From Cryptomeria japonica (Eukaryota > Streptophyta > Pinopsida > Cupressales > Cupressaceae), in NCBI RefSeq assembly GCF_030272615.1, contig NC_081406.1, forward strand, positions 475,126,900 through 475,190,899: DNA of 64,000 nucleotides. Direction: 5' to 3'. Position 1 is the stretch's first letter. Every line of letters begins with the position of its first letter. The translations under genes were made by a program, and so were the position numbers. Of this stretch, positions 1-11,494 are shown one piece after another. The notes beneath the pieces were generated by a model. The model made no database searches. It was not told the DNA's origin and worked only from the letters and a program-made list of their open reading frames with translations.

Positions 1-939
1 GACAGTTTATCAGTTAATTGTAGTATCGGTAAAGATTAATGCATGAAACAAAAAGACAATAACATCCACAACACATAACACCAATATTTGTATGTGGAAA
101 CCCTGTAAGGGGAAAAACCATGGTGGGAAACCTTACCCACAATCAAATGATACTACTGTAGATAGTATGTGTATACAATAGGGGGTTTGCACATGCAGAA
201 AGGCCAAGTGCCTAGAGCTCACTACTCAAACACAAATAGGAGTCACACTGATTACGATTGGATGGTTAAATCCAATAATGATGTACTACTCAAAATAGCA
301 TCTTCATATGCTAGATTCAGTACTAGTGTAGTTCTGATATGTCTTCACAAAAACCTTCCTTCAACCTTCAAATGATGTCTGCATGTATAGCTCTGCTTAT
401 TCTCGCATATATCAAATTACAATCCTTTCTTCACATTCGCACACTGATCTTACAAATAAGATCTTACATATATACCGAACCCTAGGACCAAAATGTATAG
501 GTCGGCTTTACAAAAGATATAATAAAAACAATTTACAAGTAAAACAATAACCGATGCAATATCTGATTCAACATGTCGGCTTAATACATTTACAACATTA
601 ATAAATCATCTCCATAGCGTGTCGTGCTGATCTGGAATAGATAAGCTTGCCGATGCTTATCCTGGACCTATTTGTCGGTAACAACAAATATGTAAACATG
701 AATATACCAATGAACAAATCTTCAAGACAAAGTGTCCAAACGATGTCTTTGACATAGCCAAGTATTTTCCTTATCATTCCAAGTGCCGGTGAACAATATA
801 TCCTGTCGGTGAACAAGATACCGGCGACTGTGCATAAGTCACTAGCTTGCCAGTGAACATTGCCAATTCTCCAAGTGCTAGAGTTGATAAGTGTTGACAT
901 CAATGACAAAACCATATCAACATATCCAAAATACCAACA
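1..939 (-). mobile_element. Copia LTR, minus orientation, cut by window start
   Basis: On the minus strand this begins TGTTGGTATTTTGG at 939 and runs leftward out of the window. Near 97-140 it has the block (GTGGAAACCC, then GGGGAAAAACCATGGTGGG) also found in the LTRs at 2552-3901 and 32226-33132, and in reverse near 63900. The start resembles that of the Copia LTR at 62801 (TGTTGG, then GTCATTGATGTCAA). To the right is Gypsy RNase H sequence, not a polypurine tract, so 939/940 is an outer insertion boundary. It is either the 5' LTR of a minus-strand element lying to the left or a solo LTR; the TSD cannot be checked. Confidence 0.7.
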
Positions 940-1406
940 TTTACCACTTTGTACCTTTCATCCTGGATAGTGCTATCAATAATTCCAATGGCCCACTTGT
1001 CCTTCGCATACTCTTCAGAAATCATCTCCCTCCAATTCTCTGCTATCTCACCCAAAGCACACAAGTGAGGTCTCCTGGATAAGGCATCAACAACAATGTT
1101 TTTCTTGCCTTTGGAAAAAACTATGTCAAATTCATAGGCCTATAGTTTTTTTACCCATTTCGGTTGCCTATCATTCAAGTCCTTCTACCCAAAGAAATAC
1201 TTCAAAATATTATGATTCATCTTGACTGTGAACTTCCTACCCACCAGGTATTCTCCAAATTTGGCCAAGGTGTGCACTATCACCAGCATATCCTTGTCAT
1301 AAATGTTGTAGCTCCTCTCAATAATCCTCAACTTATTGCTCTCAAATGCAATGGGGTTTCTATCCTACATCAACACTACACCGATGATGCAAGAGCATCC
1401 TTCTCT
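940..1406 (-). pseudogene. Gypsy (Ty3) RNase H fragment, the oldest layer of the nest
   Basis: Minus-strand translation gives the RNase H order of Ty3/Gypsy pol: GVVLM followed by a stop where Q is expected, RNPIAFESNKLR, a YNIYDKDMLVIVHTLAKF stretch, then EYLVGRKFTVKMNHN, and VDALSRRPHLCAL near 1060-1090. The downstream linker into integrase (IDSTIQDERYKVV) is cut at 939/940 by a Copia LTR. At the other end the frame stops abruptly at about 1406, where another LTR-like sequence starts. Stops replace Q and W codons. Only about 155 codons survive, so this is a relic target and not a gene. A plant chromovirus-type RNase H is likely because the same motifs recur in Gypsy-B at 14071-14460. Confidence 0.7.
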
Positions 1407-2198
1407 TGCAATTTTTTTGGTTTTAATTTTGTTTTTGAAAATTTTAATTTTTTGTTTGTTTGGAGTTGGGTGTTCTTCATTCTATGTTCTAGCATATCTC
1501 CAGTCTCAGGTTACTCATGTTGCCTTGGAAAATAGAAAGCAAGGAATATTCCTATCTCTTGTCACCTGAGTGACAGGAATTTATTTTGAGGGGGGCTTTA
1601 ACTACTTTGGGCATTATTTTCTCCAAACCCGATAGTGTTACTTGTTGGTTTGGGTTTGAGTCACCAGTTAGGCTGTTGTTGGGATAGAAGTCAAATTTTC
1701 TAAAGAGGATTCAAAACAACTCGCAAGGTAGTTGGTGGTTGGTGAATGGATCGTTGTCATTCCAATCAACTGGTAAAAAAAAAAAACTATATGAAGGAGG
1801 GCGATAAGAAGAGGAACGATTGGATAGTGAATACATCACAAAAAGTTATGCATATGAGACATTTTGGTCAGAGCGACAAGTGCCTCTAAGTTCGAGTGGT
1901 TTGTTGAGTTGATGGTTGAATGTTGTTGAAGTGTTGAAGGAGGAACCTTGTAAATGTTTGATGATAGCTGTGAACAATTGTTTCTTTTTCTTGTCACAAA
2001 CAAAATTGGAGTTTTTGAATTGAAATTCTTCTTGTCTCTCTATGTGTTGAAATTGCACATTATTTGATTATTCTTAATTCTAGTTTAAATATTTTATTTT
2101 GAACTTCTTATTCTAATTAATGGTCTACAATAAGAGAGTTTGTTCGAATGGTATTTGAAGAGTAAATTTGATTAAGTGACTAGTGAGGCTTTCCATCA
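1407..2198 (+). repeat. Probable 5' LTR of a plus-strand Gypsy element
   Basis: A T-rich stretch starts with TGCAATTTTTTTGG at 1407, just where the RNase H reading is lost, and ends in CATCA right before a tRNA-Met-type primer binding site at 2201. No second copy lies in the window, so the left end is inferred from the break in the RNase H frame and the TG start. A small inverted motif (GTCACCTGAGTGAC) lies at 1559-1572. No coding sequence is seen. Confidence 0.45.
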
Positions 2199-2200
2199 TT

Positions 2201-2210
2201 TGGTATCAAA
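2201..2210 (+). other. Primer binding site, tRNA-Met type, of the interrupted Gypsy
   Basis: TGGTATCAAA follows the presumed LTR end CATCA after a few bases. It matches the start of the usual plant tRNA-Met primer site (TGGTATCAGAGC) and is followed within 40 bases by a gag start codon, which fixes the element as plus strand. Confidence 0.55.
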
Positions 2211-2246
2211 TCCTATATAGTTTGGGAATTGGTGAGTGTGAACAAT

Positions 2247-2551
2247 ATGCCTCCAATAAGAATGGGTAGAGGTGGAGCCCATGGAAGAGGCAAAATAGGT
2301 AATAATGAAGGACTATTGCAGAAATTGATGGAGAGGATGGATGCCTTGGAAGGGGCACAAAGAAGAGGGAGCTCTGGTGTGGATGAAAGTGGTAATAAGA
2401 CAGAGGAGGAAGAATAAGACCAAGAGGGTAACAAATAATGACAAGGAGAGAAGGAAAAACTTTTGAGGAGAGATTGTTGAAGATAGTCATGAATGCAGGT
2501 TCCAAGACAAAAATAAAAGTTCCAACATGATGAAATAGCCATGATCCCAAT
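2247..2551 (+). pseudogene. N-terminus of Gypsy gag, cut by the Copia-A insertion
   Basis: ATG at 2247 opens MPPIRMGRGGAHGRGK, then a coiled region (LLQKLMERMDALEGAQ), then an acidic tail ending in a TAA at 2415. Similar acidic-then-basic sequence continues in broken form to 2551. The layout (basic start, short coil, acidic linker just after LTR and PBS) is that of plant Gypsy chromovirus gag proteins. Sequence collinearity ends where the LTR of Copia-A begins at 2552. I chose 2247 over the in-frame ATG at 2229 because MPPxR starts are common in such gags; that choice is inference. The remainder of this element was not found to the right of Copia-A. Confidence 0.5.
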
Positions 2552-3901
2552 TGATGAAATAGGGTAGACAACTGAGAGGGGGGTGGGTGAATCAGTTGTC
2601 TCAAAAACTTAAACATCTTAAACTTAATCTCAGATATGATAATTAAACATGAAAGCATAAATCATCAACACACATAACACCAAGATTTTGACATGAAAAC
2701 CCGGTTAAGGGAAAAACAACAGTGGGGATGAACCCACACAATAGGTATACTCTATCAGAAGTATTACAATGGGGAATGTACATGCATTCAGGCACACTGC
2801 CTAGAGCTCGCTGCTCAAAATAAGAAGGCTCACTACCCAGAGAAGGCTCACTATTTATATATACAGATTCGGATCACATCTAGAAACAATGAACTAGAAA
2901 ATAACATCTCCTTAATGCTTAGTTCAGTTCCATTGAAGCACAAAATAACTTTCTTCTTCACACTTCTTTTCTGTCTTCAAAAGATGTATACATTCAACGC
3001 ACACACACTCATCCACTCCCTTCGCATGCCCCAAATACAAAGTTATTACATTAATTTATGCACAACATCAACCTTGGATGAATAATCAAAGTCATCAATT
3101 CCCTCGAACATGCTAAACCTCAAAAAATTACGCCTTGATCATCCGCAACACACTACAATCATTAGGTCAGCCAAGAACATGAAGAACACCAACATACTGA
3201 AAAAAATCATCAATTGTGAGCTCAATGATCAATGCAAACCACCAAATTAAAAGGCACTTGATCCAAAAACATCCACAAGTATCATGAATTACCATAGAAA
3301 CATTCGTACCAACACAAATTAATTGAATCACCAATATCTTCATACCAGACCTCAAGAACACTAACTGCAATGAGTATCAACCTTGAAAAATCACTTGCAG
3401 ACCTCCAAACCATGAACTACTTGAATTGAGGATACACACCAACATTCCAAACCTATCTCCAAATCTGTAGAACAAGATATTACAATGCAAAGTAATGCAG
3501 ATCAAAATATTGTCACTCTGTCATCACTGAACAACTGAAAAATCAACCACAACATAGATACCCATAACTCAATCAGATCTTCATGTGGACCTCTAAGACT
3601 TGAACTGAATCAACAATAGACATCCCTTTAAAAACCTTGTAATCCAAAAACTTTGATCTTCAACATGCTCACTGCACTTCACTACATCATTGTCACAAAT
3701 AGAGAAATATGTTGACATCAATGACAACACATCTCTCAAATATCTCTTAAGTACATATTTGCAACATTCTTCCAAAAATCTCCCCCTTTGGCATTGATGA
3801 CAACATATGATGTGAAAAACAATCAGTGACAAAGAAAGAAAAAATGTACAACACATCTCTCAAATATCTCTTAAGTACATATTTGCAACATTCTTCCAAC
3901 A
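2552..3901 (-). repeat. 3' LTR of Copia-A
   Basis: It ends on the plus strand with TTCTTCCAACA at 3901; the minus strand therefore starts TGTTGGAAGAATG, directly after the polypurine tract AAAGGGGGAGAT. Its first 820 bases match the right LTR (32226-33132), with a scattering of substitutions. The outer terminal part has been duplicated in tandem (see 3724-3970), so an alternative LTR edge exists near 3776. Length is about 1.35 kb. Confidence 0.8.
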
Positions 3902-3970
3902 ATCTCCCCCTTTGGCATTGATGACAAGATATGATGTGAAAAACAATTAGTGACAAAGAAAGAAAAAATG
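3724..3970. repeat. 124-bp tandem duplication across the PPT/LTR junction of Copia-A
   Basis: The block starting ACAACACATCTCTC at 3724 recurs at 3848 with a 124-base offset and only a few differences. Each copy holds the LTR start (minus strand), the polypurine tract and about 60 bases of 3' UTR. The element therefore shows two candidate 3' LTR start points. Confidence 0.85.
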
Positions 3971-4206
3971 TCTCTCTCTCTCCCAAATCTCTTATGTCTC
4001 TCTCCCTCTCATGGTTTTTCACATGAATCTCTCCCCCTTTGAAATCAATGGAAAAGGTGCATATTTGTAATCAAACTTACAAAACTAAATCTGAACATCT
4101 GACTCACAAAACTGACTACTCCCCCTGAGTAGCAGCCACCAACCATCAATTTGGATTACAAGATATGACTATGGACTGCACCGGACTGATGCATACCAAA
4201 TGCATC

Positions 4207-6307
4207 TTAATTCTGATCAGGAGGGGCAATCACCCCTAACTTCCCTCTAAGATACTCAAAAGTATCCTTAGGCAAAGGATTTGTGAAGATGTCTGCAATT
4301 TGTTCCTTAGTGGACACATACTCCAACCAGACTTCCTTCTCATTTACCTTTTCTCTCAAAAAGTGAAACTTGATGGAGATATGTTCAGTCTTTGAATGCA
4401 ACACCTCCTTCTTAGAAATGTTAATTGCACTTGAGTTGTCACATTAAATAGAAATAGGCTCAACATACACTACTCTGATATATTTCAACACCTGCTTTAT
4501 CCATATTACCTGAGTAAAATTGTTTGCAGCAACAATATACTCTGCCTCTGTAGTAGATAGATAAATATAATTTTTCTTTTTTCTCAACCATGAAAGCAAT
4601 ATTTTTCCCAAGAAAAATGCACCACCACTAGTACTCTTTTTTTCATCCACATCTCCTACCCAATCAGTATCAGTAAAAGCACTCAAAGTGAAATCATCAT
4701 CTTTAGGATACCATAGACCAAAATCAATTGTTCCTTTCAAATATCTAAAAATTCTTTTGATAGCTACAACATAAGATTCCTTAGGACCATCTTGAAATCT
4801 AGCAACATGACAAATGGCATTCATGATATCAGGCCTATTCTGAGTTAAATAGAGAAATCCACCAATTATAGATCTATATCTAGTCAAATTTTCTTTAGGG
4901 GAATCATCATCTTTAGTCAACTTACATCTGGTCACCATAGGATTACCAGCTGGTTTTGAATCTTCCAAACCAAACTTCTTCAACAAATCTTTTACATACT
5001 TGGACTGAGATATAAAGATCCCTTTTTCTGACTGTGTGATTTGCAATCCCAAAAATAATTTCATCTCTCCAATCATAGACATCTCAAATTCATTTTGCAT
5101 TTCATTAGCAAATTTTTTGCACAAATTATCATTCCCTCCAAAAATAATATCATCAACAAATAATTCAACAATCAGAATGTATCATGATTAATCTTGAAGT
5201 ACAGGATTACTATCAACAATACCTTTGGTAAATCCTAGCTTCAACAGATACTTATCCAATCTAGCATATCATTCTTTTGGGGCTTGCTTCAGTCCATACA
5301 AAGTTTTCTTCAACCAACAAACCATATCTCCTTGATCAGACAATTGAAATCCATCTGGTTTCTCAATGTACACCTCTTCTTCCAATTCGCCATTCAAGAT
5401 TACTGCCTTGACATCCATCTAATAGACTTTGAAATCTTTGTAAGCAGAAAAAGAAAGAAATAATCTTATAGCTTCAATCCTTTCCATAGGGACAAAAGTT
5501 TCTTCAAAATCAATTCCTTCCATTTGTGAATATCCTTTGCAAACAAGTCTTGCTTTGTTTCTAACAACTTCACCTTGCTGATTTAATTTGTTTTGGAAGA
5601 CCCATTTGGTTCCAATTACATTTTTGTCTTTAGGTCTAGGAACAAGATTCCATGTATTATTCTTTTCAATCTGCATCAATTCTTCTTCCATTGCTTTTAC
5701 CCAATGTTCATCTTTACAAGCTTCATTAATATCCTTATGTTCAATCTTTGAAATCAAACAATACTCAACTTAATCTTCAACAATTCTTCTTCTTATTTGA
5801 ACACCTTTATTTCTATCTCCTATGATGAATTTCAGACTCTTGTGTCCTTTCTTCAGTACTTACACTAGTTCGTTCTCCTTGGGGTATTGGATTCACCAGA
5901 ATTATTTGAACTTGATTATGAGTTTGAGGTTGCTTCTCATTGTTTGTACTGACATCATTCTGATCACCTAAATCATATCTACAAGGTCTAGATTTCTCTC
6001 ATTTCTTTCATCAACCCTAACATTTGCATTCTCAACTATCTTCCTTAGTCTGTTATTATAACATCGGTATGCCTTTCTTTTGGTAGAATAACCAAGAAAT
6101 ATTCCTTCATCACATCTAGAATCAAACTTCCCTAGATCTTCATCATTCTTGATATAACATTTACTTCCAAAAATTTTGAAATATTTAACAGTAGGAGCAT
6201 GACCAAACCATAATTCATAAGGAGTCTTACCGGTTCACCTTTGATATGCACCTAGTTAAGAGTGTAAACAACAGTACTCACAACTTCTCTCCAATAGACA
6301 TGCAGAA
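4207..6307 (-). pseudogene. Copia-A pol, second part: integrase end, reverse transcriptase, RNase H
   Basis: Read on the minus strand from 6307. The integrase C-terminal part comes first (YWREVVSTVVYTL, then a PYELWFGHAPTVKYFKIFG stretch). The RT follows: NVIGTKWVF near 5600, [11 protein letters not shown], a stop in place of Q before MDVK, LYGLKQAPK, and the catalytic FVDDIIFGG near 5130-5160. RNase H has STSGGAFFLG near 4620, STTEAEYIVA near 4550 and ADIFTNPLPKDTFEYLRGKL near 4230-4290, ending at a stop at 4207. Several in-frame stops and at least one frameshift (around 5130-5420) make it non-functional. It would have copied the element's RNA into DNA in virus-like particles. The IN end abuts the CACTA insertion at 6307. 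Confidence 0.85.
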
Positions 6308-6310
6308 CTT
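6308..6310. repeat. Left target-site duplication (CTT) of the CACTA element
   Basis: CTT here equals CTT at 30264-30266, immediately outside the right terminal repeat. Three-base TSDs are the rule for CACTA elements. Six extra T's lie between this CTT and the terminal repeat at 6317, probably slippage in the T run. Confidence 0.65.
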
Positions 6311-6316
6311 TTTTTT

Positions 6317-6780
6317 TACTAGTACAAAAACAACCATATATGACTAAAAAAACTTATAAAAATTGCATATAAATGACTAATCTTGGTCACGTGACCATTA
6401 GTAGTTCATTGCCGGTCATTTATAACGCAACCAAATTTATGACTAAACTATTTTAGTCATTTATTGGATGTTTTGATTGATCAATTTGGTCATTGATTTG
6501 GTCATTGATTTAGTCATTGATTTAGTTGTTAATTTAGTCATTGATTGTTGTTAACTGGTCATTTATTTAGTCATGTATTTAGCCATTACTTTAGTCATAT
6601 ATTTAGTCATTGGTTGTTGTTAAGTGGTCATTTATTTAGTTATTGTAATCATTAATTGTTGTCAATTGCTAGTATATTTAGTCATTTTTATTCACCGATT
6701 TATGTTCATTGGTAGTATATTTAGTCATTCTTATTTACTGATTTCCATTAATTGGTAGTAAATATAATCATGATATGAAT
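6317..6780. repeat. Left terminal and subterminal repeats of the CACTA element
   Basis: After the terminal repeat, ATGACTAAA-type words occur first in direct, then in inverted form (TTTAGTCATT, TTGGTCATTG, TTAGTCATTTATTTAG), more than fifteen times to about 6780. In characterised CACTA elements such arrays bind the element's own TNPA-type protein; that role here is inference. Confidence 0.75.
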
Positions 6781-7228
6781 ATTTAATTAAATACCATAAA
6801 TTTTATAATAAAAAATAACATAATATATATTTTTTTTTGGGCAAAGGTGGTGAACCACCATAATATATTAATATTATATATTAGAGAATACATAGAACTC
6901 GTTCAAAGAGAAAACCAAAGGAAAGAGCCAGTAAGAAAACCTCCAGTTATGGCTCGAAATTTTGAAAATTATAAAGGAGCACCCTATACTAAAATCTTGA
7001 AATAAGCCTAATACAAGCTACTCAAGCTTAACCCGAGCTTTCCTGAAGAAATAATACAAGAAGAGCCTCAAAACCAATCATATAATGATTGGGATGCCAA
7101 TATGGTATCACGTAACCCTAATCTTGCCAAAAAGGGATAGGGGGAGCCCATCCACAAAATCATCCTTGAAAGGTGATTGGATAACAGTTCTCATGTGAGG
7201 CTGACGTGTAAGCTCAAGAACCCCTGAT

Positions 7229-8530
7229 CTACACAACAAAATTTGAGAAGTCAAACCAGAGAAGAGACGAGGACCGCAAAGCGGAAGAACATAAACAGTG
7301 TCCTAAGTCTAAAAAATCTGAAGGCCACAGTCCTGAGCACAAAAAACCCACTTTGAAAACTACTACCAAGAAGAATCCAAAATGAACCATGTCTACATGG
7401 CCAAGTGGGGATAAGCATGCTCTAAAAAAAGGTTCAATCTCGAAGGATGTGGATGAGAACAAAAAACCACCAACTTTCAATAGGAGCCTGAAATTGTTGC
7501 CCAAAACCAGGCTAATAGCCTACTCGAGACCTGGAAAGAAAAAATTCTCTACTAAACCATACTGGGAAGCCTTCAATTCTAATCGAGACACACATATCTA
7601 CTCGAGATACTGTAATAAGTCTGCATATTGTAATACTAGGGCTATGACCGTGTCACACATACCCACTCGAGACACTGTGGAAATTCCGCATAGTTTTACT
7701 ACTAGGGTTAAAATTTAATTTGGTATTTCAAAAATGGAAGTCAGGCACTGAACTATTTCCCATTTGAAGAACCCGCTAAAGATTCTAAATCCATCGATGT
7801 GGGGAAGGAGCTTGCATAACCATGGGGATCTATGTCAACATGTTTGAAGATTACTCAAAACCCATGGAATTTGTTGTAAGCTTGGGAAACTAAATCTTCC
7901 CCCAAAATATCTGCATGATGTTTCAGCTAGTGGCGAAAAGGGGCCATAGATGAGACCATTCATGAAAGAAATGTAAACAGCCCTAGCTAAAGACTCTTGC
8001 AAAATATCCTCCCCATCAAAGAAACCACCTACCGGCGGATCTCCAACCAAAAGGTTGTAATTTGCAATTTGAAAATCTAATTCCTCCCAGGTGAAAAAAC
8101 TAGGTTGGACAACAGATCCAACAACGAGTCTTGTGTACTCTACTGACCATGAAAGATCCATAACAAAAGATGTGAACCTAGAAATCATCCACGATGGAGG
8201 ACTAAATTGATTCGCTTCCAACCTATTTGCACCAAGGACTTGAATAATCACTCTTTCCATTTTCGAACATGGTATGATAAACAGAGTCTATAGATTAATT
8301 AAGTTGACAACCTGTGGAAAAAGAGTATGAACGGGGTCGTGGAGCACAATTTTGTTATCCATGAACATAACAAGATGAATGACCACCTCAAAATTAGCAG
8401 GAAACCAAAGAATTAAATGGTAAACTTTGATGTGTCTCCATAAAATATCATGGAAAATCGGGCACTTATGAAAAATCATGCACATGTTGAAGTACTGAAT
8501 GAACTGGAAAATGTGAACTGAGGGCTATTG
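7229..8530 (-). pseudogene. Reading frame downstream of the LINE RNase H, unrecognised
   Basis: One minus-strand frame stays largely open from about 8530 to 7229 with few stops (at about 8288, 7832, and a cluster around 7690-7510). Pieces read IFQFIQYFNMCMIF, HDILWRHIKVYHLILWFP, then from 8260 MERVIIQVLGANRLEAN, PPSWMISRFTSFVMDLSW and a DDGE-poor stretch ending VLSNLQTC. It lies between the RNase H end (8770) and the LINE A tail (6838), where most plant LINEs have only a short 3' UTR. It may be a 3' extension of the LINE ORF or an unrelated captured segment. I do not recognise the family. Confidence 0.4.
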
Positions 8531-8769
8531 AAGGACTCCAAAGAATTAGAAAAATTTGGAATGTGTCCGATCTTCACACATGCTCCCAGGTGAATAATCT
8601 TGAAAAGTTGATATGGTACATGCCAAGGCAGTCCAAACTCATAAATTATTTTTGTGAAATTTGAATGAAATTAAACTCTCCACAAAGGTGGAAAAAGGCA
8701 ATTCAAAATTAAAGCAAAAGAGAATTGAAGGTTGATATTCTCATTCGATAAACTATGATGTGAAAAATG

Positions 8770-9130
8770 GAAATTTAAACAGCCTCCAAATTAGTTGTGA
8801 GCTCGAGCCCTTCAACATTTTTTAACTGAGAACCTGAGAATATTTGTTCTCCATGAGGGAGAAGGCAACCTTGATTAGCTAGAAGGTCTGCTAGAGCATT
8901 AGCCTCCCTATAACAATGAGCGACTAAATATTCTTCAAACTGAAAAATGAGTTGTCTAACTTCTTGAATAATTTATATTCAATTTTTCAATTGAATTTAA
9001 CTGCTGAAGGGGTTGATAGGGTCGAAACTATGTTCATGGAATCTCCTTCAATACTAATCTTTTACACTTTATTGTTGATGGTCAATCTAATCTCGAACAA
9101 GAGAGCCTGTGCTTCAGCCACATTATTCGA
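8770..9130 (-). pseudogene. LINE RNase H (RVT_3-type) domain fragment
   Basis: Minus-strand translation shows IADGSNNVAEAQALLFEIRL with the acidic and Glu positions of plant LINE RNase H, a stop, ISIEGDSMNIVSTL with the catalytic GDS, then after a frameshift EVRQLIFQFEEYLVAHCYRE, ANALADLLANQGC (the conserved REAN..AD.LA signature) and a stop at about 8772. The first catalytic strand (FDGAS-type) is missing. This domain removes RNA from RNA-DNA hybrids during reverse transcription; this copy is dead. Confidence 0.7.
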
Positions 9131-10524
9131 TCCATCTGCTATTGAAATTGAACAGAATCATAAAAATAAATAAAAAATATTACACATACGAACAAGCTAA
9201 TGGAGACACCAGGATTGGCATCATCTATAGCTTTAAGACAATCTGTTGAAAGTGCAATGGGTTTAATACTCAACTCTAGCTGCCAAAAAGAAATGGAAAA
9301 TGTAAATGAAAGACCTACAGGTGTTATACAACTTTCATGCTTAAAGATAATGAAAGTGCTTCAAATAATGTGCTCAAATCATTTTAAGGAAAATATTCAC
9401 ACAATTAATTTTAAAGGGCGCAGTGCCATGTCAAAATGATCTTCAATCACAAAAAAGTAATATCATATGTTCCTACTTCCAATAGCGAATGCTTGACCTC
9501 AGCAATACTTGATGCCTGCTCAAGATATTTATGCCAATATTTCATGTACAAATAAGGCCATACAATTGATCCTCCATATATATAATATAGGCAACAATGT
9601 CTGGAAAATGGCCATCACCATTCTTTGTTGGAGAAAAATCATCTGCCCCTCCTAGAGCCCCTATCACAACATTCTCAGAAGCCATATGCAATATGCAACC
9701 ACTAGGATTACTTGTAGAAGATTTGCAAAAAAAAGGCACCATCCACATTTTTATTTTTGCACTTCATCATTTTTTTGGTAAAACATGGCCAGGAAAATTG
9801 TGTAGCTGCCTTCTAAAATGCTTTCATCTGTTCTTTGATTTAATTTTTTTCTATGGTTGTAGTCAATAGAGACCTTTTTGAAGATCGTTGTACTTTATTT
9901 TCCTTATCAACAATATCAACTGCTAAATTTGCAGCAGCTGACGCAGCCACATTCCCTACAATGTATTGATTTTCATAAGCATTTACTTGAAAAGTGACTT
10001 TTCTCTTAAGAGGGCTATCAACCAAAACCATTTGACCAGGTGCACACATGGTGTAAATCTCAAACTATTCAGCTTGTTGCTTCGCCTGGAAATTTGCATT
10101 TTTGGCATCTGCTTCAATTAGTTGTTGACCCTGAACTAAATAGTTTTTTGTAAACTCAACACTAAAAGGGGGCATCGGAACAAATAATCTATTGATCGTG
10201 GTTTTTCTTCGATACTTGTGCATCAACATTCAATGACATTTCAAAAGAACTTTCAGAAGTTGCAATTAGAGCATCACCATTACTTTGATATGCATCCATC
10301 ATTTCAACATCTTCTTTGCCTCCTGGAACAAAGTTCTCAACAGGTCTTCCTTTTAAAAAATAATCATTCTTGAGGATAGCATTCTTTTGGGAAGTTACAA
10401 ATGGAATTAAAGGTCTACTCTCCTGTTCCTAGTGTACAAGAGAATGTGATACAGATATGATGGATGATTCTAAAGTGCACTTTTTAAAAAAACTTATCTG
10501 CTTTGTCAAGGGATGCTTTACTCA

Positions 10525-10529
10525 TTGTA
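10525..10529. repeat. Target-site duplication TTGTA of Gypsy-B, left copy
   Basis: TTGTA is directly before the 5' LTR; the identical five bases follow the 3' LTR at 16852-16856. Perfect five-base TSDs show that the two LTRs belong to one insertion and that no recombination has swapped flanks. Confidence 0.92.
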
Positions 10530-11376
10530 TGTGATGTCCTCAATATAATTAAATAATAAATCTAATTACTTTATTGTAAGGTCCCAAATTTAATAACAAA
10601 TCTTTCAGGCCCTTTTATTTAATTAGATTAGGCAAGTTTTGGTTGGTCGTGTTGGCCCATTTGTAACCCTTCGGGAAGTTTCCCGGAGCCCATCTATATG
10701 GTGGTGTTAGTCATTGTTGTAGGGAGGTGAATTTTGGTATTTTTTTCTATTGTGTGAATTCCTATTGGAGTTGTGTTATCCACCATTTCGGAGGTGAAAG
10801 ACCCTCCCTATTTGGTATTTGCAGTTTCAGTGAGGTTCACCTCTCACCCTATTATGTCTTTGTACTCGTTCTGAATTTGGCAAATCTTGAATTTAATCAT
10901 TGTTTACTTTCTCCAGTTGTGTATCTATTAATCTGGTATACATGCATAAGGGGAATTCCTAATATTCAGAATCCATTACTCACGGAAGATCATTGTACAA
11001 CTGTTGAAGCTCACTGTATGGGTATTCCACCATATCTCTACACCTTCACCATACGATCTCACACTGTACTACCACCCCTCCTCTTCTGACCACCGTACGG
11101 CCTGCTTTGACTCCATTGTACGACCTACCTTGACACCACCGTATGACCTGTTTCACCCCACCATACAACCCTTATACCGTACGATCTTCCTTGACACCAC
11201 CGTACGACCTGTTTCACCCCACCATACAACCCTTACACCGTACGACCCCCCTCCTCTTACCACCGTAGGGCCACTCCTCTCTCACCATATGGTCTATCCA
11301 TTGTACAACCTTTCCCCTACTAGTTCAATAGTCCCTTCACCTTGCAAGTTACATCGTATGGTCAAGGAACATTACA
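10530..11376 (+). repeat. 5' LTR of Gypsy-B
   Basis: About 847 bases. The 3' half (about 11030-11300) is made of short C-rich units of the form CCACCGTACGACCTG, with one copy of the 44-base unit that ends CCCCTCCTCTTCT. The upstream half has ATAATTAAATAATAAATC and GGGAAGTTTCCCGGAGCCC, shared with the other LTR. Transcription would start here. Confidence 0.9.
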
Positions 11377-11392
11377 GTAGTATCACAGCTTG
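11377..11392 (+). other. Primer binding site of Gypsy-B, decayed tRNA-Met type
   Basis: GTAGTATCACAGCTTG directly follows the LTR end and aligns with the tRNA-Met primer site TGGTATCAGAGC with two or three substitutions. Confidence 0.6.
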
Positions 11393-11494
11393 TGATCTTG
11401 CCAACTTGTCATGTAGTGGATGCATGTGTACACCAGAAGAAGATATCGTTCAGCCGATCAAATGGGGGAACCATAGGATCTTGCAAGAGAAGTC

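Larger units (their letters stand above)
6830..9150 (-). mobile_element. 5'-truncated LINE, minus strand, ending in an A tail
   Basis: On the minus strand the unit ends GGTGGTTCACCACCTTTGCC followed by a run of nine A's (plus-strand T run 6830-6838), a typical LINE 3' terminus. It begins inside an RNase H domain near 9130, so the 5' part with endonuclease and RT is missing, as in most LINE copies. It lies in what looks like an intron of the unrecognised CACTA-borne gene, just left of the exon at 9190-9279. I could not define a target-site duplication. Confidence 0.6.
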
